Below the pieces are notes generated by a model. The model was not told the origin of the DNA. It saw nothing but the letters and a program-made list of their open reading frames with translations, and did not search any database. Below are positions 15,149 through 23,765 of a DNA stretch of 38,781 nt, piece after piece. Both the position numbers and the translations under genes were made by a program. The first letter of the stretch is position 1. Each line of letters begins with the position of its first letter. The DNA is from CAWJFP01 sp963842155 (GTDB lineage Bacteria; Pseudomonadota; Alphaproteobacteria; JACZXZ01): positions 1 to 38,781 of the forward strand of contig CAWJFP010000001.1 of the NCBI GenBank assembly GCA_963842155.1. The letters are read 5' to 3'.

Positions 15149-16393
15149 ATGTCCGGCCTCGACATCCTGACCTTCGGCTGCCGCCTCAACGCCTACGAAT
15201 CCGAGGTGATGCGCGGTCTCGCGCGCGAGGCGGGGCTCGAGGATGCCGTCATCGTCAATACCTGCGCCGTCACGGCCGAGGCGGAGCGACAGGCGCGCCA
15301 GGCGATCCGCAAGGCGCGCCGCGCGCGGCCCCATGCCCGCATCATCGTCACCGGCTGCGCGGCGCAGATCAGCCCCGCCGCCTATGCCGGCATGGCGGAA
15401 GTTGATCAGGTGCTGGGCAACGAGGAGAAGCTCAGCGCGCGCGCTTATGCGCCGGGCCAAGCGCGCATCCTGGTCGAGGACATCGCGCAAGCGCGCGAGA
15501 CGGCGGCCCATCTCGCCGACGGCTTCGAGGGCCGCGCGCGCGCCTTCCTCCAGGTGCAGCAGGGCTGCGATCATCGCTGCACCTTCTGCATCATCCCCTA
15601 TGGACGGGGCCCGAGCCGCAGCGTGCCGATCGGCCGCATCGCCGAGGAGGCGCGCGCGCTGGTGGCGCGCGGCATCAAGGAAATCGTGCTGACCGGCGTC
15701 GACATCACCGATTACGGCAAGGATCTGCCCGGCCGCCCGAGCCTCGGCCAGCTGGTGCGGCGGCTCCTCGGCGCAGTGCCGGCGCTTTCGCGCCTGCGCC
15801 TCTCCTCGCTCGATCCGGTCGAGATCGACGAGGAGCTGTTCCGCCTCGTGGCCGAGGAGGAGCGCCTCCTGCCGCATCTCCATCTCAGCCTGCAGGCCGG
15901 CGATGATCTGGTCCTGAAGCGGATGAGACGGCGCCATAGCCGAGCCCAGGCGATCGCGGTCGCGCGGCGCCTCCACGCGCTTAGGCCCGGCATCGCGCTC
16001 GGCGCCGATCTCATCGCCGGTTTCCCGACCGAGAGCGAGGCGATGTTCGAGCGCAGCCTGGCGCTGGTCGAGGAATGCGACCTCGCCTTCCTCCATGTCT
16101 TCCCCTATTCCGCGCGCGACGGCACGCCGGCCGCGCGCATGCCGCAAACGGCGCCCGCCGCGCGCAAGGCACGGGCGGCGCGTCTCCGGGCGGTCGGCAA
16201 GGCGGCGCTCGCCCGCTTCCTCGCCGCCCAGGTCGGGGGCGAGGCCGAGGTCCTGGTCGAGGAGGCCGCGCGCGGCCATAGCGGGCATTATGCGAAGGTC
16301 GAGCTCGACCGCGCGCTCCCCCCCGGCAGCGTCGCGCGCGCGCGCATCACGGCGAGCGACGGCGAGCGTCTCAAGGCGCAGATCGTCTCATGA
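15149..16393 (+). CDS. mtaB: tRNA ms2t6A methylthiotransferase MtaB
   Basis: Radical-SAM enzyme that adds a 2-methylthio group to t6A37 of tRNAs reading ANN codons. It has 414 residues. The N-terminal UPF0004 domain binds one [4Fe-4S] cluster through C11 (FGCRLNAYES), C39 (VNTCAVT) and C70 (VTGCAAQ). The radical-SAM cluster is C140, C144 and C147 in CDHRCTFC. LTGVDITDYG, HLHLSLQAGDD and LIAGFPTE follow, and a TRAM-like RNA-binding part ends the protein. The start was set at ATG 15149, four bases after the dapF stop; ATG 15125 is an alternative overlapping dapF. It overlaps ftsY by four bases. Confidence 0.95.
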   Translation: MSGLDILTFGCRLNAYESEVMRGLAREAGLEDAVIVNTCAVTAEAERQARQAIRKARRARPHARIIVTGCAAQISPAAYAGMAEVDQVLGNEEKLSARAYAPGQARILVEDIAQARETAAHLADGFEGRARAFLQVQQGCDHRCTFCIIPYGRGPSRSVPIGRIAEEARALVARGIKEIVLTGVDITDYGKDLPGRPSLGQLVRRLLGAVPALSRLRLSSLDPVEIDEELFRLVAEEERLLPHLHLSLQAGDDLVLKRMRRRHSRAQAIAVARRLHALRPGIALGADLIAGFPTESEAMFERSLALVEECDLAFLHVFPYSARDGTPAARMPQTAPAARKARAARLRAVGKAALARFLAAQVGGEAEVLVEEAARGHSGHYAKVELDRALPPGSVARARITASDGERLKAQIVS

Positions 16394-17328
16394 GCCAGCC
16401 CTCCGGCGCGCCGAGCCGCGGCTGGCTCGGTCGCCTCAGATCCGGCCTGGCGCGCAGCTCGACGCGGCTCGCCGACGGCATCGGCGCCATTCTGGTCAAG
16501 CGCAAGCTCGATGCGGCGACCCTCGCCGAGCTCGAGGAGCTGCTCATCGCGACCGATCTCGGCCCCGGGACGGCGGCCAAGCTCATCGCCAAGCTCGCCG
16601 CCGGCCGTTTCGGCGCCGACGTGTCGGCGGAGGAGGTGCGCGAAGCCCTCGCCGAGGAGATCGCCGCCATCCTGGCGCCCGTGGCGCGGCCGCTCGTCAT
16701 CGACCCGACGAAGCGCCCGTTCACCGTGCTGGTGGTTGGTGTCAACGGCACGGGCAAGACGACCACCATCGGCAAGCTCGCCAAGCTCCTCAAGGACGAG
16801 GGCCGCTCGGTCATGCTCTGCGCGGGCGACACTTTCCGCGCCGCCGCGATCGAGCAGCTCCAGATCTGGGGCGAGCGCACGGGCTGTCCCGTGATCGCGC
16901 GGCCGCAGGGCAGCGACGCGGCCGGCCTCGCCTTCGACGCGCTCGCCGCCGCGCGCGAGGCGAAGGCCGATGTGCTGCTCATCGATACGGCGGGGCGGCT
17001 GCATAACCGCGAAGACTTGATGGCCGAGCTGCTCAAGATTCGCCGCGTGCTCGGCAAGCTCGATGCCACGGCGCCGCATGCCACCCTCCTCGTGCTCGAC
17101 GCCACCACGGGGCAGAACGCGCATGCCCAGGTCGAGATTTTCCGTTCCATGGTCGAGGTGACCGGCCTCGTCGTCACCAAGCTCGACGGCACGGCGCGCG
17201 GCGGGGTGCTGGTGGCGCTCGCCGAGCGCTTCGGCCTGCCCGTCCATGCCATCGGCGTCGGCGAGGGGGCGGAGGATCTGCGCCCCTTCGACGCGAGGGA
17301 TTTCGCGCGCGGCCTGCTCGGACTCTAG
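16390..17328 (+). CDS. ftsY: SRP receptor FtsY
   Basis: Membrane-associated SRP GTPase that docks Ffh-ribosome complexes at SecYEG. It has 312 residues with a short N-terminus lacking the long acidic A domain of E. coli, common in alphaproteobacteria. The NG domain shows GVNGTGKTTTIGKLAKLL (about 117-134), GDTFRAAAIEQL, LLIDTAGRLHN, LDATTGQNA and TKLDGTARGGVL. Its ATG overlaps the mtaB stop (ATGA). It is the partner of Ffh, whose gene reads divergently about 6 kb away. Confidence 0.97.
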   Translation: MSQPSGAPSRGWLGRLRSGLARSSTRLADGIGAILVKRKLDAATLAELEELLIATDLGPGTAAKLIAKLAAGRFGADVSAEEVREALAEEIAAILAPVARPLVIDPTKRPFTVLVVGVNGTGKTTTIGKLAKLLKDEGRSVMLCAGDTFRAAAIEQLQIWGERTGCPVIARPQGSDAAGLAFDALAAAREAKADVLLIDTAGRLHNREDLMAELLKIRRVLGKLDATAPHATLLVLDATTGQNAHAQVEIFRSMVEVTGLVVTKLDGTARGGVLVALAERFGLPVHAIGVGEGAEDLRPFDARDFARGLLGL

Positions 17329-17351
17329 AAGGATAGGCGGAGCGCCGGACG

Positions 17352-18206
17352 ATGCCGCTCGCCTTCCCCGTCGCCGGCCTGGTGCTCCTCGCGGCCCTCA
17401 TGCATGCGAGCTGGAACGCCCTCGTCAAGGGAGCCGAGGACCGCTTCCTCGCGATGACCCTGGTCACGGTGATGCCGGGCTTGCTCAGCCTTGTCGTCGC
17501 GGTCTTTCTCCTGCCACTGCCGGCGCGCGCAAGCTGGCCTTTTCTTCTCCTCTCGATGATCGCGCATGGGGGCTATTACGTCTGCCTGCTCGAGGCCTAC
17601 CGTTTCGGCGATCTGAGCCGCATCTATCCCCTCGCGCGCGGCACGGCGCCGCTCTTCGTGGCGGCGCTCTCGACCCTCGCGGTCGGCGAGCGCCTGGCAA
17701 CGCCGGCGCTCGCGGGCGTGGCCCTCGTGGCGCTCGGCACCGGCAGCCTCGCTTTCGAGGATGGCTGGCCCAAGGGCGGTCAGGGCCGCTCCGTCATCTT
17801 CGCCCTTCTCACCGCCATCGCCATCGCCGGCTATATGCTCGCCGACGGATTGGGAGCGCGGCGCTCGGGCGCGCCCTTCTCCTATATCGCCTGGGTCTTC
17901 GCCATCGACTCGCTGCCCCTCCTGCTCGCCTTGCCCGTCCTGCGCGGCCGGGCAAGCCTGGCCTATCTGCGCCGCAACTGGCTCATCGGCCTGGCGGGCG
18001 GGCTTCTCTCGCTGGGCGCCTACGGCATCGCCATCTGGGCCATGAGCCGCGGCGCGATGGGCGAGGTCGCGGCCTTGCGCGAGACGGGGGTGGTCTTCGC
18101 CGCCCTCATCGGCTGGCTCGCGCTCGGCGAGCCCTTGGGCCGCCGCCGCATCGCCGCCTCATGCGCGGTCGCCGCGGGAATCATTCTGCTCGGCATCGGG
18201 CGGTAG
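17352..18206 (+). CDS. EamA/DMT-family membrane transporter
   Basis: A 284-residue protein of two EamA repeats, about ten hydrophobic segments in total. LAALMHASWNALVKG opens the first repeat; EAYRFGDLSRIYPLARGTAP and the second-repeat counterpart GAMGEVAALRETGVVFAALI are the family's conserved loops, each before a LGE motif (VGERL, LGEPLGRR). DMT permeases export or import small metabolites, and the substrate cannot be read from sequence. It starts 23 bp after ftsY on the same strand and is likely cotranscribed with it. Confidence 0.9.
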   Translation: MPLAFPVAGLVLLAALMHASWNALVKGAEDRFLAMTLVTVMPGLLSLVVAVFLLPLPARASWPFLLLSMIAHGGYYVCLLEAYRFGDLSRIYPLARGTAPLFVAALSTLAVGERLATPALAGVALVALGTGSLAFEDGWPKGGQGRSVIFALLTAIAIAGYMLADGLGARRSGAPFSYIAWVFAIDSLPLLLALPVLRGRASLAYLRRNWLIGLAGGLLSLGAYGIAIWAMSRGAMGEVAALRETGVVFAALIGWLALGEPLGRRRIAASCAVAAGIILLGIGR

Positions 18207-18758
18207 CTACAGCCCGCCAGAATTGCCAACCTGGCCGGGCGGGTTGCCGCGCGCGGCGAAGCTTTCGGCGTCGCCCACCTCGCGCAGATGCTCGAGCGCC
18301 CAGCGCACCGAGGGGAAGGCTAGCTCGCCCCAGGGAATCTCCTCCCAGGCGAAGAGGCCGACCGCCTCGCTCTCCGGTCCGGGCGCGATCGCGGGCGAGA
18401 GCAGCCGCGCGCGGTAGATGACCTGCACCTGCGAGATGCGGGGAATATTGTAGACGGCGAGCAGGCCCTCGAGCGCGATCTCGGCGCGCGCCTCCTCGAA
18501 GGCCTCGCGCAGCACGCCCTCGCCCGTCGTCTCGTTGAGCTCGAGATAGCCGGCCGGCAGGGTCCAATAGCCGCGCCTAGGCTCGATGGCGCGCTTGCAG
18601 AGCAAAATGCGCCCTTCGAAGCGGCAGACCGCGCCGACCACGATCTTGGGATTGTCATATTGCACGAAGCCGCAATCGGCGCAGATCAGCCGCTCGCGGT
18701 TGTCCCCTTGCGGGACCGCGCGAATGCTCGGACCCTTTGGCCGCGTCGTTTCCGGCAT
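18207..18758 (-). CDS. NUDIX hydrolase with N-terminal zinc-ribbon half
   Basis: A 183-residue hydrolase of nucleoside-diphosphate-linked compounds. The N-terminus has CADCGFVQYDNPKIVVGAV, one CxxC knuckle of the small ribbon found in NADH pyrophosphatase-like and ADP-ribose-type NUDIX proteins. The Nudix box is complete: GYLELNETTGEGVLREAFEE with G, E and REAFEE in register. The start is ATG 18758; the longer frame to 18983 runs back into the DedA gene and is rich in Arg/Pro. It converges on the DMT transporter (the stop codons abut). The substrate is not predictable. Confidence 0.9.
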   Translation of the reverse strand: MPETTRPKGPSIRAVPQGDNRERLICADCGFVQYDNPKIVVGAVCRFEGRILLCKRAIEPRRGYWTLPAGYLELNETTGEGVLREAFEEARAEIALEGLLAVYNIPRISQVQVIYRARLLSPAIAPGPESEAVGLFAWEEIPWGELAFPSVRWALEHLREVGDAESFAARGNPPGQVGNSGGL

Positions 18759-18803
18759 GGCTTTAATTTCGCCTATCCGCGCGCGAGGCACAAGGCGCCG
18801 GCG

Positions 18804-18824
18804 TAGTGTCCCGATTTGACGTTG
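18804..18824. repeat. Orphan IS630-like terminal end
   Basis: TAGTGTCCCGATTTGACGTT closely resembles the left end of the IS630 element at 10800 (TAGTGTCCCGAATTTGAAGT), with one base missing and one changed. No opposite end or transposase was seen nearby. It lies in the NUDIX/DedA spacer. Confidence 0.5.
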
Positions 18825-18861
18825 GAGCGGGCGCGCCAGGGCGATCGGCGCGGCCGGACTT

Positions 18862-19485
18862 TCACTCGCTCGGGCTCGCCTCGGGCAACGCCGCGAGGGC
18901 CTCGCGCTCCGCCCGCCGCCGGCGCAAATGGCGCCACGCCCAGAAACATACGAAGACGGCGGCAAGCGCGCCGAGCGCGACATTCTCCAGAATCGCGAAA
19001 TGGCCGATCACCACGTCGAGCTCGCGGCCGAAGAGATAGCCGCCGAGGCCGTAGGTGAGCGCCCAGATCGCCGCCGCGAGCATGTTGAGCGCGGTGAAGC
19101 GGCGATAGGACACCTGGGCGAGCCCGATCGCGAAGGAGCTCACCATGCGCACGCCGTAGATGAAGCGGAAGCTCAGGATGAAGATGTTCTGGTAGCGCAC
19201 GAGCAGCCGCAAGGCGCGATCCGCGGCCAGACGCCAGGCAGGGCGGCGCGCGAAGATTTTCTGGCCATAGCGCTTGCCGATATGGAAATAGAGCTGGTCC
19301 CCCGCCATGCTGCCGAGGAAGGCGGCGAGCAGCGCCTCGTCGAGCCGGATCAGATGCTGCTGGGCGGCGAAGCCCGCGAGGATCAAGATCGTCTCGCCCT
19401 CGAAGAAGGTGATGACGAAGATGGCGAGCGGGCCATAGGCCGAAAGCAGCTGTTGCAGCGACATGTTGACGTCTTGCAGCCACAT
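18862..19485 (-). CDS. DedA-family inner-membrane protein
   Basis: About 207 residues, SNARE-associated/DedA (VTT) family. It shows LSAYGPLAIFVITFFEG with the conserved Glu, GSMAGDQLYFHIGKRYG, a YQNIFILSFRFIYGVRMVSS block carrying the family arginines, and a final TM segment before a basic C-terminal tail. DedA proteins support proton-dependent membrane homeostasis, and some flip phospholipid carriers. Starts at 19485 and 19464 are both possible; the first has a GAGAGGG sequence upstream, though rather far. The 250 bp before it hold no gene. Confidence 0.9.
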   Translation of the reverse strand: MWLQDVNMSLQQLLSAYGPLAIFVITFFEGETILILAGFAAQQHLIRLDEALLAAFLGSMAGDQLYFHIGKRYGQKIFARRPAWRLAADRALRLLVRYQNIFILSFRFIYGVRMVSSFAIGLAQVSYRRFTALNMLAAAIWALTYGLGGYLFGRELDVVIGHFAILENVALGALAAVFVCFWAWRHLRRRRAEREALAALPEASPSE

Positions 19486-19735
19486 GCTGACGCGCGTCCC
19501 TCTCGGTCCAGCCTCGATCTCGGCGTCTCGATCCTGGAAGGAGATCGCAGGGCCGCCGTCTCAGGCGGACACCGCCCGCGCCGGTTCGCGCGACCCCTTC
19601 GGTCCCGACCTTGCGGCGCGGGGCCGTTCCTCCCGCCATCCCGCCTCTCACGGGCGGATTCAGCGACCTAGAATAACCCGGAACGCCCCCTCGGATGCAA
19701 GGAGATTGACAGCGACCGGCTTCGAGCCTCCGCCG

Positions 19736-20971
19736 TCACTGCGACTTGACAAGCGGGCAATGGCCCTCCGCCAGCGGACGGAAGGCCTTATCGGCCGAGA
19801 TGGTCGCGATGATGTTGAAATAGTCCCAGGCCTCCTTCGACTCCGCCGGGGTCTTGGCCTGGAGGAGATAGACGGGATGCATGGCCCGCCCGTCCTCGCG
19901 GATCGTCACCGTGCCATAGACCGGCTCGTCGAAGGTCATCGTCTTCATCGCCGCCACCACCGCCTTGCCGTCGTCGGCGCCGCCCACCTTGTCGACCGCC
20001 TTGAGATAAGCGAGGACGCCGGAATAGATGCCGGCCTGCATGTCGTCGGGCATCTCATGCTTGGGGAAGCGCGCCTGATAGCGGTGGGCGAACTTGCGCG
20101 TGGCGTCGTTCAGATCCCAATACCAGGAATTGACCGTGAGCAGGCCCTGGGCCGCCTGGAGGGTGAGGGCCGGGATGTTCTGGCCGGTGAGCACGAAGGT
20201 GGCGAGGGTCATCTTGCTCTTGATGCCGAACTCGGCCGACTGCTTGATGGCATTGGTGAGGTCGCCGCCGGCCACGGCGAGCGCCAGCACGTCGGCGCCC
20301 GAGGACTGAGCCTGCAAGAGGAAGGAGCTGAAATCGGGCGTGCCCAAGGGCGCGTTGACCGCGCCCGCCACTTTGCCGCCGTCCTGGATCACGCCCTCGC
20401 TCGACTGCTTCTGCAGATCATGTCCGAAGGCGTAGTCGGCGGTGATGAAGAACCAGCTCTTCTTGCCCTGCGCGACCACGGCATGGCCGAGCGCATGGCC
20501 GAGCTCCCAGGTGTCGTAGGTCCATTGCACCGTGTTGGGCGTGCATTGCTCGCCGGTCAGCGCGGCCGTGCCGGCGCCCGAGGCGAGCAGCACCTTGTTC
20601 TTGTCCTTGACGATCTGGTTGACGGCGAGCGCGACCGCCGAGTTGGGCAGGTCGGCGATCATGTCGACGCCCTCCTCGTCGATCCATTTGCGGGCGATCG
20701 CAGCGCCCACATCGGTCTTGTTCTGGTGGTCGGCCGAGATCACCTCGACCTTGCGGCCCGCGGCCTTGCCGCCGTAATCCTCGACCGCCATCTGCGCCGC
20801 GAGCACCGAGCCCGGACCCTGGAAATCCGCATAGGGACCGGACATGTCGTTCATCACGCCGATGACGATCGCCTTCTCGTCGGCGCGCGCCGCTTGCGGC
20901 GCGGCACAGGCCAAGATGAGCCCGGCGAGCAAGAACGACTTTAGGCGGATGTCTCCCGATGCCAAGATCAT
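19736..20971 (-). CDS. Liv-type ABC transporter substrate-binding protein
   Basis: A 411-residue periplasmic type-I binding protein (Peripla_BP_6, LivK-like). A signal peptide (LKSFLLAGLILACAAPQAARA) is followed by IVIGVMNDMSGPYADFQGPG, the usual first strand, then ADHQNKTDVGAAIARKWID, VLLASGAGTAALTGEQC and WFFITADYAFGHDLQKQ. ATG 20971 has GGGAGGAAG at good spacing; the open frame continues to 21316 without support. No permease or ATPase genes lie next to it, so it must work with components encoded elsewhere. It diverges from a MarR gene that may control it. Branched-chain amino acids, amides or aromatic acids are typical ligands. Confidence 0.92.
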   Translation of the reverse strand: MILASGDIRLKSFLLAGLILACAAPQAARADEKAIVIGVMNDMSGPYADFQGPGSVLAAQMAVEDYGGKAAGRKVEVISADHQNKTDVGAAIARKWIDEEGVDMIADLPNSAVALAVNQIVKDKNKVLLASGAGTAALTGEQCTPNTVQWTYDTWELGHALGHAVVAQGKKSWFFITADYAFGHDLQKQSSEGVIQDGGKVAGAVNAPLGTPDFSSFLLQAQSSGADVLALAVAGGDLTNAIKQSAEFGIKSKMTLATFVLTGQNIPALTLQAAQGLLTVNSWYWDLNDATRKFAHRYQARFPKHEMPDDMQAGIYSGVLAYLKAVDKVGGADDGKAVVAAMKTMTFDEPVYGTVTIREDGRAMHPVYLLQAKTPAESKEAWDYFNIIATISADKAFRPLAEGHCPLVKSQ

Positions 20972-21137
20972 GGTCGCTTCCTCCCAACTGTTATCCGTTG
21001 TTTGCCGCCCGCAGGGCACCGGCGCAACCGCCGGCCGCAAAGCCGCCCGGCGCCGTTCCTTGGCGGGAATGACTTTTGCCCGGACGGTATCATTTCTCCC
21101 CGCCGCGCGCAAAGTTAATTCTTCCAAATAATCATTA

Positions 21138-21156
21138 CGATATATAACTAATATCG
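21138..21156. promoter_or_regulatory. Inverted repeat in the SBP/marR spacer, possible MarR operator
   Basis: CGATAT (21138-21143) and ATATCG (21151-21156) are perfectly inverted with a 7-base centre, in an AT-rich patch about 35 bases before the marR start. MarR dimers bind such short palindromes, so autoregulation and control of the divergent binding-protein gene are plausible but unproven. Confidence 0.4.
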
Positions 21157-21191
21157 ACATGGTGCAGCGGCCTTCGAGGTTGGGAGCGGAC

Positions 21192-21725
21192 ATGGCGCAA
21201 AAGCAGGCGACGGCAACGCGGCCGAGCGAGTTGCCGGCGGCCCGGCATGGCGGCGGTCGCGCGCGCGCGACGGCAGAGCGCGCCCTCAGGCCCTTGGACA
21301 TGGGGGGCTTGGACAAGGTGATCGGGTTCGCGCTTAGGCGCGCGCAGGTGGCGGCTTTTCAGGACTATGCCGAGATTACGAGCGACCTCGGCATCAGCAC
21401 GGTGCAGTTCTCGGTGATGCGGCTCGCCAATGCCAATCCCGGGGTGAGCCAGACCGCGCTTGCCTCGGCGCTCGGCGCCGAGCCGCCGCGCATGGTCACG
21501 ATCATCGACGATCTGGCGCGCCGCGGCCTGATCGAGCGTCTTGCGTCGACCGTCGACCGTCGCGCGCGCGCGATCTTTCTCACCGCCGAGGGTCGCAAGC
21601 TGCATAGCGTCCTCAGCAAGCGCGTGGCCGGGGAGAACCGCCGCTTCGCCAGGCGGCTGCGCAGCGGGGACAAGGCCCTGCTGCTTCGCATGCTGCAGGA
21701 TCTTGCGACGCCGCCAAAAAGCTGA
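21192..21725 (+). CDS. MarR-family transcriptional regulator
   Basis: A 177-residue winged-helix regulator. After a basic, probably flexible N-terminus of about 40 residues comes LDKVIGFALRRAQVAAFQDY, then LGISTVQFSVMRLANANPG, VSQTALASALGAEPPRMVTI for the recognition helix, and LIERLASTVDRRARAIFLTAEGR, the MarR wing with the DxRxR motif. ATG 21192 is preceded by GGGAGCGG; the earlier ATG at 21159 has no such site and abuts the palindrome. It diverges from the binding-protein gene and ends 16 bp from the convergent ccmI. Confidence 0.92.
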   Translation: MAQKQATATRPSELPAARHGGGRARATAERALRPLDMGGLDKVIGFALRRAQVAAFQDYAEITSDLGISTVQFSVMRLANANPGVSQTALASALGAEPPRMVTIIDDLARRGLIERLASTVDRRARAIFLTAEGRKLHSVLSKRVAGENRRFARRLRSGDKALLLRMLQDLATPPKS

Positions 21726-21741
21726 ATCCCCGCGCGGTCGC

Positions 21742-23283
21742 TCAGCGCACCACGCCGAGCGCCTCGATCTTGCGCTTGACCCGGTCGAACTCCGGCGTGC
21801 CGGGCGAGAGCTGCCCCAGAAGCCGCCCCCAAAGCGTCGCGGCGGCAACCTTGTCGCCGCGCTCGGCCTCGGCCTCGCCCACATACCAGAGCGCCTCGCG
21901 GCGCTCTCCGTCCAGCGCGAGCACCTGGCGCATCACCGTGACCAAGGCGGGCGGCAGCGTGTTTCCCGGCGGGGCGGCCGCGAGCAGCGCGTCGCCGTAA
22001 TCCACCAGGAGATCGACGTCCTTGGGCGCCAACGCAGCGGCATGCTCCAGCGCCTCGGCCGATTTTGCCGATTCGCCCAGCACGCGATAAGCGCGGCCCA
22101 GGCGCCGCCAACCGTCGACGTCGTCGGGCTGCGTCTTGAGCCGCGCGGCCAGGCGCTCGACCATGGCGCGGACCATCTGGTCGCGCGCCTCGGGCGCCAT
22201 GGCTTCCGCCGCGGCGATATCGCCCGCGCCCGGTCCGGGCGGATTCGCGGCGGCGGCGGCGTCGGGAGCGGGGGCGCCAGGGGCGATCGGCCCGGGCTTG
22301 GCCGGAGCGGAGGAAAGCGCGCCAGGGGCGGGCTGGGCGGCCGAGGGTGGCAAGGCCGCCTTCAGCTTCGCGGGATCGAGCTTGAACTTCTTTGCCACAC
22401 GCTTGATCTCCGAGCGCAAGGCGGGGAGCCAGGGCGCGTCCGCGGGCGCGTCGGCCTCGAGCGCGAGCCAATCCTCGAGCGCGCCCTTGCCGTCGCCTCC
22501 TTGCGCGCGCGCCAGCCCGAGATAGAAGCGGGCGCGCGGATCGGCCGGCAGCGCCGCATGGACCCGCTGGAACAGCGTCCTGGCCTGCTCGGTCACCAGC
22601 CCGCCGGCCTGCATGACCAGCGTCTCGGCATAGTCGGAGTCGATCTCCGGCCGGTCGCCCGTGAGCTTGAGGAGACGCTGATAGGCGTCCGCCGCCTTGG
22701 CATAGCGGCCAGTCGCCGTGTAGCTGCGCGCGAGCAGCAGCCAGCCGCGCTGATCGTCGGGCGCTTCCGCGAGGCGCGCCTCGAGCTTGCCGATGGCAGT
22801 CTCGAGATCGGGCATGGCGGGCGCTTGCGCGTTGGCGCTGCCGCGGCTCGCGAAAGGAAAGTCGGGCGCCTCGGGCTCGCCGAGATCGAGATAGAGGGCG
22901 AGGGCCGCGACCGGCAACAGGGTCGCGATGGCAAAGGCGATCCAGCGCCGCGCCTGGCGGCCCGGCAAGGCCTCGGCCGTCGCCTCGGTCGTTGCCTTGG
23001 CCTTGGCCTTGGCCTTCGCGCCGCGCGCCGACGTGTCTCTCGCCTCCTCCGGCCCTGCCGCCGCCAGCAGCCGCCGCGCGATCTCGCGTTCTGCCGCCTG
23101 GTACTCGGCGGCGCCGATAAGGCCGCGCTCACGCTCCCGCCCGAGCTCGGCGAGCTGGTCGCGATAGACCTCGATGTCGTAGGCGCCGCGCGGCGCCGGC
23201 GCTTTCGGCGCGCGGAACAAGGGGCGCAGCAGCGCGCCCAAGCTGGCGACCGTGATCGCCGCAAGCAGAAGCCAGAGAATCAC
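21742..23283 (-). CDS. ccmI: Cytochrome c biogenesis protein CcmI (CycH)
   Basis: Chaperones apocytochrome c to the haem-ligation complex in System I. It has 513 residues. The N-terminus has two membrane segments (ILWLLLAAITVASLGALLRP and, later, WIAFAIATLLPVAALALYL) around the cytoplasmic loop DIEVYRDQLAELGRERERGL, which is typical of CcmI. The C-terminal periplasmic half holds TPR repeats (GWLLLARSYTATGRYAKAAD, DGWRRLGRAYRVLGESAKSA). The linker is Pro/Ala-rich. It starts with GTG overlapping the ccmH stop (GTGA). It is the last gene of the ccm run. Confidence 0.95.
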   Translation of the reverse strand: MILWLLLAAITVASLGALLRPLFRAPKAPAPRGAYDIEVYRDQLAELGRERERGLIGAAEYQAAEREIARRLLAAAGPEEARDTSARGAKAKAKAKATTEATAEALPGRQARRWIAFAIATLLPVAALALYLDLGEPEAPDFPFASRGSANAQAPAMPDLETAIGKLEARLAEAPDDQRGWLLLARSYTATGRYAKAADAYQRLLKLTGDRPEIDSDYAETLVMQAGGLVTEQARTLFQRVHAALPADPRARFYLGLARAQGGDGKGALEDWLALEADAPADAPWLPALRSEIKRVAKKFKLDPAKLKAALPPSAAQPAPGALSSAPAKPGPIAPGAPAPDAAAAANPPGPGAGDIAAAEAMAPEARDQMVRAMVERLAARLKTQPDDVDGWRRLGRAYRVLGESAKSAEALEHAAALAPKDVDLLVDYGDALLAAAPPGNTLPPALVTVMRQVLALDGERREALWYVGEAEAERGDKVAAATLWGRLLGQLSPGTPEFDRVKRKIEALGVVR

Positions 23284-23765
23284 GGCTCCCCCTTGTGTTT
23301 GATCAACCGATCGAGCCGCGCCGCCTCCGAAGCGCTCAAGGGCGCGGGCTCGCCGAGCGGGCCGCCGCGCCGGCGGCGCAAATAGACGAGGATGCCGGCG
23401 GCGCCGATGACGAGGATGGCGAGCGGCCCGAACCAGAGCGGATAGGTCGCCGGCTCGACGGGCGGACGCAGCAGCACGAACTGGCCGTAGCGCGCGACGA
23501 TATAGTTGATCGCCTGCTGGTCCGTGTCGCCGACCATGAGCCGCTGGCGCACCAGGAGACGCAGGTCATGGGCGAGGTCGGCATTCGATTCGTCGATCGA
23601 TTCATTCTGGCAGACGAGGCAGCGCAGCTCCTGCCCGATGCCGCGGGCGCGCGCCTCGATCGCGGGATCGGCCAGCATCTCGTCGGGATTGACGGCCCGG
23701 GCGGAAGGGGTGCCAAGCAGCAGCGCGCCCAGGAACCATACCAGCAGTGCGGCGCGCGTCCTCAT
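23280..23765 (-). CDS. ccmH: Cytochrome c maturation thiol-oxidoreductase CcmH (CycL)
   Basis: Membrane-anchored reductant of the apocytochrome CXXCH cysteines. It has 161 residues: a signal sequence (LLVWFLGALLLGTPSARA), the hallmark LRCLVCQNESI with C49 and C52, then DLRLLVRQRLMVGDTDQQAI and YIVARYGQFVLLRPP, and a C-terminal membrane segment. The ATG at 23765 overlaps the ccmG stop by four bases; an open frame runs further upstream in ccmG but out of its phase. It is a CcmH without a fused TPR domain, consistent with a separate ccmI. Confidence 0.96.
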   Translation of the reverse strand: MRTRAALLVWFLGALLLGTPSARAVNPDEMLADPAIEARARGIGQELRCLVCQNESIDESNADLAHDLRLLVRQRLMVGDTDQQAINYIVARYGQFVLLRPPVEPATYPLWFGPLAILVIGAAGILVYLRRRRGGPLGEPAPLSASEAARLDRLIKHKGEP

